DNA of 64,000 nt from an uncultured Acidimicrobiaceae bacterium (GTDB taxonomy: Bacteria; Actinomycetota; Acidimicrobiia; Acidimicrobiales; SZUA-35): positions 65,151 to 129,150 of the forward strand of contig CAMYLA010000001.1 of assembly GCA_947259095.1 (NCBI GenBank). Direction: 5' to 3'. Positions within the stretch are counted from its first letter, which is position 1; each line of letters starts with the position of its first letter. Positions 54,348 to 62,525 of this stretch are shown one piece after another. A model generated the notes under the pieces. That model was not told where the DNA came from, made no database searches, and saw only the letters and a list, made by a program, of their open reading frames with translations. A program made the position numbers and the translations under genes.

Positions 54348-54635
54348 TCAGTCGGTGGAGACCGAGACCTGGGGGTAGAACGCCACGTAGTCCTTGATTT
54401 CGGCCGCCGCATCCTTCGGCTCGTGGTAGGTCCAGGCCACATTCTCCAGGGTCTGGCCTCCGACCTCCAGCGAGTAGTAGCTCGCCAAACCCTTCCAACC
54501 GCAGACCGTCGTGCGTTCGGTTTGGTTGAGATGCTCCCACTGCACCGAGTCGGGCGGGAAGTAGTGATTGCCCTCCACCACCACGGTGTCCGGTGAGTCG
54601 GCGACGACGGTTCCATCCACAACTGCTTTGGTCAT
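54348..54635 (-). CDS. DUF427-family protein
   Basis: 95 residues covering one complete DUF427 beta-tent domain: VVVEGNHYFPPDSVQWEHL, TTVCGWKGLASYYSLEVGG, and NVAWTYHEPKDAAAEIKDYV. Family proteins are small, soluble and widespread in actinobacteria; the biochemical role is not established. Its ATG is divergent from the J-like gene at 54782. Confidence 0.88.
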   Translation of the reverse strand: MTKAVVDGTVVADSPDTVVVEGNHYFPPDSVQWEHLNQTERTTVCGWKGLASYYSLEVGGQTLENVAWTYHEPKDAAAEIKDYVAFYPQVSVSTD

Positions 54636-54781
54636 GCCGGCAACAACCGGGGAACGTCATCGGGCATTCCCCGATTCGTTGGACGACTGTAACGCAATTG
54701 GTGAAATCGACTCTGGTTGCAGCGCTTTTCACTCGTGCATACTGGAAGGCGAGGTGACTCCCCCAAGAGGTATGGGATTGC

Positions 54782-55075
54782 ATGTTCTTGTTCGGTCGCA
54801 CCAAAACTGACCACCGCCCTTCGACCTCGATGCCATCGGTCGACCCGAACGGTCGCGCCGATCTCGGCCGACGGCAATCCTCGGCCGACCACCTCCAGAC
54901 CCTCGGCCTCCGGCCCGGCGCATCCTGGGACGAGATCGCCGAGGCCCACGCCCGCCTCGTGGCCGACCTCACCCCTGGCACAGGTGCCTCCCACCGGAAT
55001 GTGGCCTTGGCCCAGCAGTTGCTGGCCGAGGTGAACCAGGCGCTGGCGTCGCTCCGGGTCCAGTCCGTCTCCTGA
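54782..55075 (+). CDS. Small protein with degenerate J-domain
   Basis: 97 residues. After a polar leader, residues about 37-92 fit the J-domain pattern: HLQTLGLRPGASWDEIAEAH, then LLAEVNQALASLR as the last helix. The HPD tripeptide needed to stimulate Hsp70 is replaced (VADLTPG), so it probably does not act as a classic co-chaperone. Start follows AGAGG at 12 bases, a weak site; TATGGG lies five bases upstream. Function unknown. Confidence 0.6.
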   Translation: MFLFGRTKTDHRPSTSMPSVDPNGRADLGRRQSSADHLQTLGLRPGASWDEIAEAHARLVADLTPGTGASHRNVALAQQLLAEVNQALASLRVQSVS

Positions 55076-55134
55076 CCACCGGTCGACTGAGGCGCCCGAC
55101 ACCGGCAGATCAGCCTGTGGTTCGGCGGGCCGGT

Positions 55135-55350
55135 TCAGCTGGTCGGAGTCAGGCTGTCGGGGTTGCCGATGAGGCTCGCTCTAGGCGTGAGATCGTCTTG
55201 GGCGATGGTTGTGAATTGGGTGACGGCGAAGCTGAGGGCGAGTGCCAAGATGGCGGCGACGAGGCCGTATTCGACAAGTCCAGCGCCGCGCTGGCCGACC
55301 TTGGCACGCTCGTCGTGTTCGGTTCCCAGGCCGACATCGCCTGATTCCAC
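55135..55350 (-). CDS. flp: Flp-family type IVb prepilin
   Basis: 71 residues from GTG 55350. The prepilin site is QRG then AGLVEYG: cleavage after Gly leaves Glu at position 5 and Tyr at 6, the Flp signature. A hydrophobic helix follows (LVAAILALALSFAVTQF), and a short polar tail ends the protein. Would form thin adhesive pili by the Tad system. It lies 11 bases after the TadG-like gene on the same strand. No prepilin peptidase, TadA ATPase, TadB/C or secretin gene is in the window. Confidence 0.88.
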   Translation of the reverse strand: MESGDVGLGTEHDERAKVGQRGAGLVEYGLVAAILALALSFAVTQFTTIAQDDLTPRASLIGNPDSLTPTS

Positions 55351-55361
55351 AGTGTGATCTC

Positions 55362-57029
55362 TCAACGGAGGGTGATCCTCAAGTTGGTTCCCTGCACCGA
55401 TACCCCGTCGGGACTGCCGAGGGCGTCGGGAAGCATGGCGTCGGGAATGACGAAGTTGCTCATCCCGGACGCAGCTTTGATGTTGTTGATGTTGTTGGCG
55501 TCGATGTCGGCCGGGAGGCCCGGTGCGTGCTCGAAGGTGCACCGGCTGCTGTTGCATGATCCGCCGTAGAGGCGGTGGAGGAAGATGGGCGAGAAACGAG
55601 CGATCGACAACTGGGTGTTGCCGCTCACCGAGGCGGCGGGGACGGTGACCTGCGGGGCATACCCGAACCGCGGCGAGTAGAGGAGGTCGTAGAGGTCGTG
55701 TGCCTGGTCGGCGGCGTCGTTGCGGGTGAAAACCGGATCGGTGCATGGCCCGGTGCAGCCGATGGAGACCTCGGCGAAGCCCATCTTCCCGTTGTCGTCG
55801 AAGCTGAGGCCCTGGTGATGGTCCATGCAGCGCAGCATGAGGCTGGTCAGGATAAGGTCCTGGTCGTGATAGGTACTCGAATCGCCGTCGTCATACTGGG
55901 TTGTGAGGTGGTTGGCGACGCCGGCGGGAACGAATGAGAGGTCGGCCTGGCCGGCAACGACCTTGAACTGGTTTTTCTGGCACGAGTTCGGTACCGCGCT
56001 GGCCGACAGGTCACCAATGAACTCCCAGAGTGGTTCATCGTCGAGCTGGTGGGGTCCGACCGTCGCCGGCGCGCCCCAGCTGAGGTCGTCCCAGCGGGTC
56101 AGGAGGGCGTCACGACCGTCGGGAAATCCGTTGCCGTGGAACAGGCCTGCACCGGCCAGGGACGACATGTTGCCGGTCTCGGTCTCGACGCTGTTCGGGA
56201 AGAGGGGGTACGGGGCATCGTCGAGCACCGCGAAGCTGTGGTGGGGAGCCTGGTCGATACGGGACAAGCGGTGGTCGAGGCCCATGGCGATGTTCTCTTC
56301 GAGGGTGTCAGCGCCAGCCGGATCCGGTGTTGTGCCCATCGCCGAGTTCCCGTATTGGGCGTGGCCGGAGTAGCCGAAGTTGCCGCTCGACCCCCCATGG
56401 CCGTCGCAGGGAGCGTCATCGGGCACCGAGCCGGCCTTGACGCAACCGAAACTGCCGGCATCGGATCCGAGCCAGAACGGGAGTACGCGGGCCACCTCGT
56501 CCACCCCGGCAACCGAGACCGCCGTATAGTCGAACGACGCGACGCCGAACAGTTGGCTGAACACACCCGGCGTCGTTCTGTCAGGGATTCGGATCCGTAG
56601 CGACGAGCCGTCGGCGGCCACGGCGATGCAGTTCGCACCGACCAGCTTGGTCCAGCCGGATCCCAGAACCTCAGCGCCGCAGCTGTCCATTTCGCCGTCT
56701 GTCGGTGGGTCGAACAGATTGTCGCCGAGCGACGCTTTCACGGTCGCTTCCACCACCCCGACCGCGGTCGGGTCGGCCGTCAGGTCTTGGACTCCCGCCA
56801 ATGCGGCGATGTCTGCGCCGGCCTGAGCGTCGGCGCGAAGATTGATCAGGACCCCCATGTCGATGGCCAAGGCGGCGAAGAACACGGTCATGAACATGGT
56901 CAACAGCGTGACCACCGTCGCCGAACCCCGCTCCCCCGTCGCCGGCACACCTTCCCAGGGACGTCCCAGCCGCCGTCCACTGGGTCGGGGCACCGGCCCC
57001 GGCCACGATCGGCGGAACCTCAGGGGCAT
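55362..57029 (-). CDS. TadG-like pilus-associated/secreted protein
   Basis: 555 residues from ATG 57029, which overlaps the TadE gene end by ten bases. A basic leader (PLRFRRSWPG) and GERGSATVVTLLTMFMTVFF mark the Tad/Flp-type N-terminal helix (TadG_N). AALAIDMGVLINLRADAQAG and ADIAALAGVQDL follow, the usual continuation. The remaining 450 residues form a large extracytoplasmic region with scattered Cys pairs (GCTGPC, GSCNSSRC). No von Willebrand A domain is recognised, unlike many TadG proteins. Probably a minor pilin-like or surface protein working with the Flp pilin downstream. Confidence 0.75.
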   Translation of the reverse strand: MPLRFRRSWPGPVPRPSGRRLGRPWEGVPATGERGSATVVTLLTMFMTVFFAALAIDMGVLINLRADAQAGADIAALAGVQDLTADPTAVGVVEATVKASLGDNLFDPPTDGEMDSCGAEVLGSGWTKLVGANCIAVAADGSSLRIRIPDRTTPGVFSQLFGVASFDYTAVSVAGVDEVARVLPFWLGSDAGSFGCVKAGSVPDDAPCDGHGGSSGNFGYSGHAQYGNSAMGTTPDPAGADTLEENIAMGLDHRLSRIDQAPHHSFAVLDDAPYPLFPNSVETETGNMSSLAGAGLFHGNGFPDGRDALLTRWDDLSWGAPATVGPHQLDDEPLWEFIGDLSASAVPNSCQKNQFKVVAGQADLSFVPAGVANHLTTQYDDGDSSTYHDQDLILTSLMLRCMDHHQGLSFDDNGKMGFAEVSIGCTGPCTDPVFTRNDAADQAHDLYDLLYSPRFGYAPQVTVPAASVSGNTQLSIARFSPIFLHRLYGGSCNSSRCTFEHAPGLPADIDANNINNIKAASGMSNFVIPDAMLPDALGSPDGVSVQGTNLRITLR

Positions 57030-57520
57030 GAGACAGCTCCGACGCTGGGAGACCATGTTGCCGGTCGCTCGATCCGGAACTCGATATCGGTCGACAGCGT
57101 GCTGGGGAACGATGGAAAGAAGTTGCTCAGGGTCTGATGGGATCGGACCAAGGAAACAACGGCATAAGCGCCGGCATAGGATTTCGAGGCGTCGACGAGG
57201 CTGACCTCCACGGTGGTGGGATCGTTGGACGTCATTCGCCGACAGATTTCGGTGCGGATGACGGTGGTCTGGTCGGCATCGGCGGTGTGTTCGCCGTCGT
57301 AGTTGACTGCAGCGATTCGCGCTCCCTCCCGGGCGGCGTGCCGGACCTCCATGGTCTGACCGAAGGCCCAGCCGAACTCGACGATTCCCATCAACACGAC
57401 GAGCAAGAACGGGAGAATGAGCGCAAATTCCACCATGGTCGCCCCGGCTTCGTCCGAACGCTCGTCTCCCCTGACGTCGCGGTCGCGACCTCTCAGTGTC
57501 GACTCCGAGGCTAGATCCAT
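57020..57520 (-). CDS. TadE-family pseudopilin
   Basis: 166 residues from ATG 57520 (the frame is open to 57580). DEAGATMVEFALILPFLLVV is the TadE prepilin-like site and helix, with Glu at the conserved place. GIVEFGWAFGQTMEVRHAAREGAR is the family continuation. The rest is a small periplasmic-side domain. First of three overlapping or adjacent genes with TadG-like and Flp. Confidence 0.85.
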   Translation of the reverse strand: MDLASESTLRGRDRDVRGDERSDEAGATMVEFALILPFLLVVLMGIVEFGWAFGQTMEVRHAAREGARIAAVNYDGEHTADADQTTVIRTEICRRMTSNDPTTVEVSLVDASKSYAGAYAVVSLVRSHQTLSNFFPSFPSTLSTDIEFRIERPATWSPSVGAVSCP

Positions 57521-57651
57521 GATGGTGAACCATCGGCATATCGGTGGCGGTAGTTGAGTTTTGATCCGGTCGGGAGCCATCGGGCCAGGGCCGGTGGCGT
57601 CGTTCAGGCCGTCGAGGCGGTCGTCGTTGGCAACATGGCGTTGCAGGAACG

Positions 57652-58614
57652 TCAGTCGATCGGGATGACCCCGAGGCCGGCGTCGTCGAGTTGGTCCACC
57701 AGTTCCCGATCACCGACGACGATGGCTCCCACCGTCGCCTGCCACAGCCAGCCGTTACGGGCCTGGACCGCAGTGGCCGGCGTTGCCGGGTCTCCGTCGA
57801 GTGTCACCACCCAGTCGGCCTTGTCGAGGCAGGTCTCGAAACGAGCGAGGCTTGCCGGCGGCCACCGGGCCGCAGGGTCGGGGAACGGGAGAACCACACC
57901 CAGTGAGATGCCCCTGGTGGCCGCCAGCTCACCCGCCAGCAGTTCGACCCCCCGCCGGAGCCCGGTGATCAGCAGGTCGTAGCCGGGGTTGAGGCCATCG
58001 ATGGCCTCGCTGAGCCCTTGGATCTGATCATCGTCCGGTTCGGCCGCTCCGGTGACGGCGATGGCCTGGTCGACCGGCCACGGCGGCTGCGGGCCAGGGG
58101 CCGGCGACGCGCCGCCGTCGGCCTGGCCCGATCCGGACAGGGCTTCGCGCTGCTTCATCGATTCGGCAACCGCCAGGGCGTCGACCAGCTCGTTCATCTC
58201 GTCGCCGGAGTGGCCCTTGACCCAGACGAACGTCAACTCCTCGGAGCGCTCGAGGTACAGCTCGACCAGCGGTTCCCACAGATCACGGTTGGCCACCGGT
58301 TTGCGCTGGGAGTTCTTCCAGTCACGCTTCAACCAACCCTCGTACCAACGGTCGTTGAAGCAGTTGACCACATAGGTCGAGTCGGAGTGGACCACGACCG
58401 GTCCCTCGAGGGCCCGCAGCGCCTCCAGCACCGCCCGCAGTTCCATGCGCTGGTTTGTGGTGGTGGGCTGGCCGCCGCTGCCGGTGCGACCGTCGTCGGT
58501 GGCCCATGCCCAGCCGCCGGGGCCGGGGTTGCCGGAGCAGGCCCCATCGGTGAAGACGTCGACCGCGGCTCCCGATCGATGTGACCCTGCGGTGGATGAC
58601 GGGGCAGCCGGCAT
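57652..58614 (-). CDS. rnhA: Ribonuclease HI fused to a SLOG/Rossmann-like C-terminal domain
   Basis: 320 residues, twice the usual RNase HI. Residues about 15-155 are RNase H: DVFTDGACSGNPGPGGWAW (Asp), TTNQRMELRAVLEAL (Glu), VVHSDSTYVVNCF (Asp) and VWVKGHSGDEMNELVDALA (final Asp). All four catalytic carboxylates are present. After a Pro/Ala linker, residues about 195-320 form a second domain: NPGYDLLITGLRRGVELLAG, then a strand-helix pattern with ISLGVVLPFPDP and KADWVVTLDG. This looks like the SLOG/DprA-related nucleotide-binding fold. Domain identity is my inference. It would remove RNA from RNA-DNA hybrids; the second domain might sense nucleotides. Confidence 0.85.
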   Translation of the reverse strand: MPAAPSSTAGSHRSGAAVDVFTDGACSGNPGPGGWAWATDDGRTGSGGQPTTTNQRMELRAVLEALRALEGPVVVHSDSTYVVNCFNDRWYEGWLKRDWKNSQRKPVANRDLWEPLVELYLERSEELTFVWVKGHSGDEMNELVDALAVAESMKQREALSGSGQADGGASPAPGPQPPWPVDQAIAVTGAAEPDDDQIQGLSEAIDGLNPGYDLLITGLRRGVELLAGELAATRGISLGVVLPFPDPAARWPPASLARFETCLDKADWVVTLDGDPATPATAVQARNGWLWQATVGAIVVGDRELVDQLDDAGLGVIPID

Positions 58615-58724
58615 GCCGAACAGCTTGCCAAGAAAACCGCTGCGCCATACGAACCGGGGGTGAACCAGAATCGATTCCGGTCCCGGCCGATCACGAGATG
58701 GCGCGCAAGCACAGCCATCGGGTG

Positions 58725-58730
58725 CACAAT
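58725..58730 (+). promoter_or_regulatory. Near-consensus -10 element of aceE
   Basis: CACAAT ends six bases before the ATG at 58737, the same spacing as the leaderless genes here but with C at the first position. Confidence 0.3.
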
Positions 58731-58736
58731 GGGGCC

Positions 58737-61424
58737 ATGAGCGACGGATTTCTCAGTCAGCTGCCAGACATCGATCCGGACGAGACCTCGGAGTGGTTGC
58801 AGTCACTGGAGGCGGTGAACAGCGCCAAGGGCAAGACCAGGGCCAGGTACCTGCTCGGCCGTCTCAACCAGTACGCCCGAGAGCTCCAGCTCGGTACCGC
58901 CGCCTCGGTCCAGACCGACTACGTCAACACCATCCCCACCGAGCAGCAGCCGTTCTTTCCCGGCGACGAGGTGCTTGAGCGCCGGATCCGAGCCTACGTT
59001 CGGTGGAACGCCGCCGCCATGGTGATCAGGGCCAACAAGAAGTCCGACGGCATCGGCGGCCACCTCTCGACCTTCGCCTCATCGGCCGCACTCTACGAGG
59101 TCGGCTTCAACTGGTTCTTCCGTGGCAAGGAAGACGGCACCCCCGGCGACGCCGTCTACTTCCAGGGCCACGCCGCTCCGGGGATCTACGCCCGGGCCTT
59201 CATGGAAGGCCGCCTCGACGACGAGAACCTCGACAACTTCCGGTTCGAGGTCGGCGGGCGGGGGCTCTCCAGCTACCCCCATCCCCGACTCATGCCCGAC
59301 TTCTGGGAGTACCCCACGGTGTCGATGGGCCTCGGCCCGATCAACTCGATCTACCACGCCCGGTTCCTCAAGTACCTCCAGGACCGCAAGATCGACGAGA
59401 CAAGCGACACCCGGGTCTGGACGTTCCTCGGCGACGGCGAGTGCGACGAGCCGGAGACCCTCGGCGCCATCTCGCTGGCCTCCAGGAGTGGCCTTGACAA
59501 CCTGACCTGGGTCATCAACTGCAACCTGCAGCGGCTCGACGGCCCGGTCAGGGGCAACGGCAAGATCATCCAGGAGCTCGAGGCGGTCTTCCGGGGCGCG
59601 GGCTGGAACGTCATCAAGGTGGTGTGGGGCTCACGCTGGGACGAACTGCTCCAGCGCGACGTCGACGGGGTGCTGCTGAACAAGATGAACACCACGGTCG
59701 ACGGGGAGTTCCAACGCTATGCGGTGGAGTCCGGCGCCTACATCCGCGAACACTTCTTCGGTCCCGACCCTCGGCTACGCAAGATGGTCGAACATCTCAC
59801 AGACGACGAGCTCCGGAATCTGCCCCGCGGCGGCCACGACTACCAGAAGGTCTACGCCGCCTACAAGGCGGCAACCGAGCACGTCGGCCAGCCGACGGTG
59901 ATCCTGGCCAAGACCGTCAAGGGCTGGACCCTCGGCCCCGGTTTCGAGGGCCGCAACGCCACCCACCAGATCAAGAAGATGACCCAGAAGCAGATGCTGG
60001 AACTGCGGGACCGGCTCAACATCCAGGACGAGATCCCGGAGTCGGCCCTCGACGACAGTCTGCCGCCGTACTTCCGACCGGAGCCGGGATCGGAGGCCCA
60101 CGACTACATGATGGGCCGGCGAAAGGCGCTCGACGGGCCGCTCCCGCAACGGATCACCAAAATTCGGCGACCGCTGGCAATGCCATCGAGCGCACCCTTC
60201 AAGGCCACCGACGAGGGCTCCGGGGGCCGGGAGGTCTCCACCACCATGGTCTTCACCAACATGCTGCGGGACCTGATGCGGGAACCGGGATTCGGTGAGC
60301 GGGTGGTCCCCATCGTGCCCGACGAAGCCAGAACCTTCGGCATGGACTCAATGTTTCGGGAGTTCGAGATCTACGCCCCGTTCGGCCAGCTGTACGAGCC
60401 GGTGGACCACGAGCTGCTGCTCTCCTACACCGAGGACTCCGATGGGCAGATCCTGGAGGAGGGGATCACCGAGGCCGGCTCGACCGCCAGCTGGATCGCC
60501 GCCGGCAGCAGCTACGCCCATCGTGGCGTGCCGATGGTGCCATTCTTCACGTTCTATTCGATGTTCGGGTTCCAGCGGGTGGGCGACCTCCTCTGGTCGG
60601 CCGCCGACTCCAGGGTCCGCGGTTTCCTGATGGCGGCCACCGCCGGGCGGACCACCCTGGCCGGGGAGGGCCTGCAACACCAGGACGGGCACAGCCTGGC
60701 CGTCGCTTCGACCGTGCCCGCCTGCCAGGCCTACGACCCGGCCTTCGCCTACGAGCTGGCGGCCATCATCGAGAACGGCCTCCATCGGATGTACGTCGAC
60801 AACGAAGACGTGTTCTACTACCTCACCCTCTACAACGAGAACTATGACCAACCGCCGAAGCCGCCCGGGGTCGAGGACGGCATACTCAACGGGCTCTACA
60901 AATGGGCCCCGAGCCCGGAGGGGGTCGAGGCCAAGGCCACGGTGCTGTTCTCCGGCCCGGCCCATCAAGCCGCCCGCGATGCCCAGGCCGAGCTGGCCGA
61001 GCGCTGGGGTGTCGGCGTCGAGCTGTGGAGCGCCACCAGCTACAAGCGGCTGCGGGAGGAGGCGTTGGAGGTGGAGAGGTGGAATCGGCTCCACCCCGGC
61101 GCCGAGCCAAGGACACCGCTGGTCACCTCCCTGCTGGCCGACAGTCCCGGGCCGGTGGTCGCCGTGAGCGATTACATCCGGGCCGTGCCGGAGCAGATCA
61201 CCCGCTATGTCCCGGCCCGGTTCACCGCCCTCGGCACAGACGGCTACGGGCGATCCGACGACCGGGCGGCCCTGCGGAGGTTCTTCGAAACCGACATGCC
61301 GTCCCTCGTCATCACGGTGTTGTCGGAGCTGGCGGCCGATGGTGCATTCGAGCGCCACATGGTGGCGGACGCGATCGACCACTACGGCATCGAAACCGAC
61401 CAGTCTCCACCCTGGACCCGCTGA
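58737..61424 (+). CDS. aceE: Pyruvate dehydrogenase E1 component, homodimeric type
   Basis: Thiamine-diphosphate-dependent decarboxylation of pyruvate and transfer to lipoyl-E2. 895 residues, normal for AceE. GGHLSTFASSAALYEVGFNW, LGDGECDEPETLGAISLASR (thiamine diphosphate motif ending with NC) and VINCNLQRLDGPVRGNGKII are diagnostic. MTQKQMLELRDRLNI and AAATAGRTTLAGEGLQHQDG-like sequence follow. The E2 and E3 genes are at 49.5-52.4 kb. ATG 58737 is chosen by homology; an ATG 13 codons upstream is less likely. Divergent from the RNase H gene by 122 bases. Confidence 0.95.
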   Translation: MSDGFLSQLPDIDPDETSEWLQSLEAVNSAKGKTRARYLLGRLNQYARELQLGTAASVQTDYVNTIPTEQQPFFPGDEVLERRIRAYVRWNAAAMVIRANKKSDGIGGHLSTFASSAALYEVGFNWFFRGKEDGTPGDAVYFQGHAAPGIYARAFMEGRLDDENLDNFRFEVGGRGLSSYPHPRLMPDFWEYPTVSMGLGPINSIYHARFLKYLQDRKIDETSDTRVWTFLGDGECDEPETLGAISLASRSGLDNLTWVINCNLQRLDGPVRGNGKIIQELEAVFRGAGWNVIKVVWGSRWDELLQRDVDGVLLNKMNTTVDGEFQRYAVESGAYIREHFFGPDPRLRKMVEHLTDDELRNLPRGGHDYQKVYAAYKAATEHVGQPTVILAKTVKGWTLGPGFEGRNATHQIKKMTQKQMLELRDRLNIQDEIPESALDDSLPPYFRPEPGSEAHDYMMGRRKALDGPLPQRITKIRRPLAMPSSAPFKATDEGSGGREVSTTMVFTNMLRDLMREPGFGERVVPIVPDEARTFGMDSMFREFEIYAPFGQLYEPVDHELLLSYTEDSDGQILEEGITEAGSTASWIAAGSSYAHRGVPMVPFFTFYSMFGFQRVGDLLWSAADSRVRGFLMAATAGRTTLAGEGLQHQDGHSLAVASTVPACQAYDPAFAYELAAIIENGLHRMYVDNEDVFYYLTLYNENYDQPPKPPGVEDGILNGLYKWAPSPEGVEAKATVLFSGPAHQAARDAQAELAERWGVGVELWSATSYKRLREEALEVERWNRLHPGAEPRTPLVTSLLADSPGPVVAVSDYIRAVPEQITRYVPARFTALGTDGYGRSDDRAALRRFFETDMPSLVITVLSELAADGAFERHMVADAIDHYGIETDQSPPWTR

Positions 61425-61445
61425 TGCCCGCCGGGCCGGGCGGCG

Positions 61446-62240
61446 TCAGTCCTCCGTGAGGCTGACCGACTGCCGGTCGAGCCAGCCCATCAGCACGGCG
61501 ATCGCCCGAGGGTCGTGGCGAAGCTGATGACCACCGCCGTGGATGAACCGCAGGTCGGCGGCGCCATGGGCATCGGCAACCAGCCGGGCGTCGAAGTGGG
61601 GTACGGCCTCGTCCTGGGAGCCGTGGAGGACCAGCAGCGACCTCGGCGACAGCTGCTCGGCCGCCTCCACCGCCCGGACCTCCCGCAACTCGGCCTTCCA
61701 CCGCTCGACGTTTGGCGGGAACGAGTTGGACTTGATGACGCCGACCTCCCTGGCGTGGTCCAGCAATCGGTCCGGGGCCGCGGCCCAATCGTCGAAGTCG
61801 GCCGGCGAGCCGGCAATGGCGACGCCGGTGACATCGGGATCGTCGGCCGCGGCCACCAGGCCGACCGACCCTCCGGTCCCGAAGCCGCAGACCCACAAGC
61901 CATCGGCACTGGTCTCGGCTTTCAGGAACCGAATCGCAGCCGATGCGTCGTCGACCCACCGGGCCAGGCTGAACTCACCGGTGGAGTCACCACAGCCCCG
62001 GAAGCGGATGGTGAGGGCGTTCCATTCGGCCTCTCGGCCGATCCGTTCGCACAGCTCGCCCATATCGCCCCCGATCTTGTCCGCCCAGACATCGGCGGAT
62101 GGGAACCCATGGAGGAAGAGCACGGCAACCGACTTGCGGCGATCTGCCGACGACGCCCGGCAGAGCTCGCCGCTGAGTTCGACCCCACCGCTGGAACCGA
62201 TGGTGAGCCGTTCGAGGGTACTAGTCGGATCCGGTGCCAT
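61446..62240 (-). CDS. Alpha/beta-hydrolase fold protein with altered nucleophile motif
   Basis: 264 residues from ATG 62240. AVLFLHGFPSADVWADKIGG holds the oxyanion region, IRFRGCGDSTGE the next strand, and LLVLHGSQDEAVPHFDAR the acid. GGGHQLRHDPRAI holds the His. The nucleophile elbow reads CGFGTGGSVG, so the Ser of GxSxG appears to be Gly. It may be non-hydrolytic or use another residue; I recall similar GFGTGG forms in actinobacterial relatives. It overlaps the end of the upstream small gene by 20 bases, so the two are coupled. Substrate unknown. Confidence 0.82.
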   Translation of the reverse strand: MAPDPTSTLERLTIGSSGGVELSGELCRASSADRRKSVAVLFLHGFPSADVWADKIGGDMGELCERIGREAEWNALTIRFRGCGDSTGEFSLARWVDDASAAIRFLKAETSADGLWVCGFGTGGSVGLVAAADDPDVTGVAIAGSPADFDDWAAAPDRLLDHAREVGVIKSNSFPPNVERWKAELREVRAVEAAEQLSPRSLLVLHGSQDEAVPHFDARLVADAHGAADLRFIHGGGHQLRHDPRAIAVLMGWLDRQSVSLTED

Positions 62241-62424
62241 TGAACGGCCGGTACCCCCGATTCCTGGCCTCGGCCAGGCTGTCCGGGCCGAACGACGCAT
62301 AGGTTCCGGCAGCCATCAACTCGTCGATGATCGACGGGTCCTTCATGTTGTCGACGTCGTAGACGATGAGGTTCCGCTTGTCTCCAACCCATCGGAAATC
62401 TTCGAACTTGCCTGGCCGTTCCAC
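62221..62424 (-). CDS. Small conserved protein of unknown function
   Basis: 67 residues from GTG 62424: MERPGKFEDFRWVGDKRNLI, VYDVDN, then SFGPDSLAEARNRGYRPF. Soluble, with beta-alpha character. I recall similar short proteins in Acidimicrobiia-type genomes but know no function. TACGGT ends seven bases before the GTG. Translationally coupled to the hydrolase downstream. Confidence 0.7.
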   Translation of the reverse strand: MERPGKFEDFRWVGDKRNLIVYDVDNMKDPSIIDELMAAGTYASFGPDSLAEARNRGYRPFNGTGSD

Positions 62425-62431
62425 GGGTCAC

Positions 62432-62437
62432 ACCGTA
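62432..62437 (-). promoter_or_regulatory. -10 element of the small gene/hydrolase operon (leaderless type)
   Basis: TACGGT on the minus strand ends seven bases before the GTG at 62424. Confidence 0.45.
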
Positions 62438-62458
62438 GCCGACCTCGGGCCGGACGCC

Positions 62459-62491
62459 GATGTGGGAGGAGGCAACGCCTCCTCCCACATC
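62459..62491. terminator. Perfect 15-bp hairpin
   Basis: GATGTGGGAGGAGGC (62459-62473) and its exact complement (62477-62491) enclose a three-base loop. It is the strongest stem in the window. It lies upstream of the small gene at 62424, so it could end transcription from the minus-strand region above or be a processing site. There is no T tract. Confidence 0.55.
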
Positions 62492-62497
62492 CTGCCA

Positions 62498-62525
62498 TGC
62501 ATGAATTGTGTTGCATGAATTGTGT
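62498..62525. repeat. 14-bp perfect tandem repeat
   Basis: TGCATGAATTGTGT twice in a row, A/T-rich against the background, directly beside the 15-bp hairpin. Confidence 0.9.
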
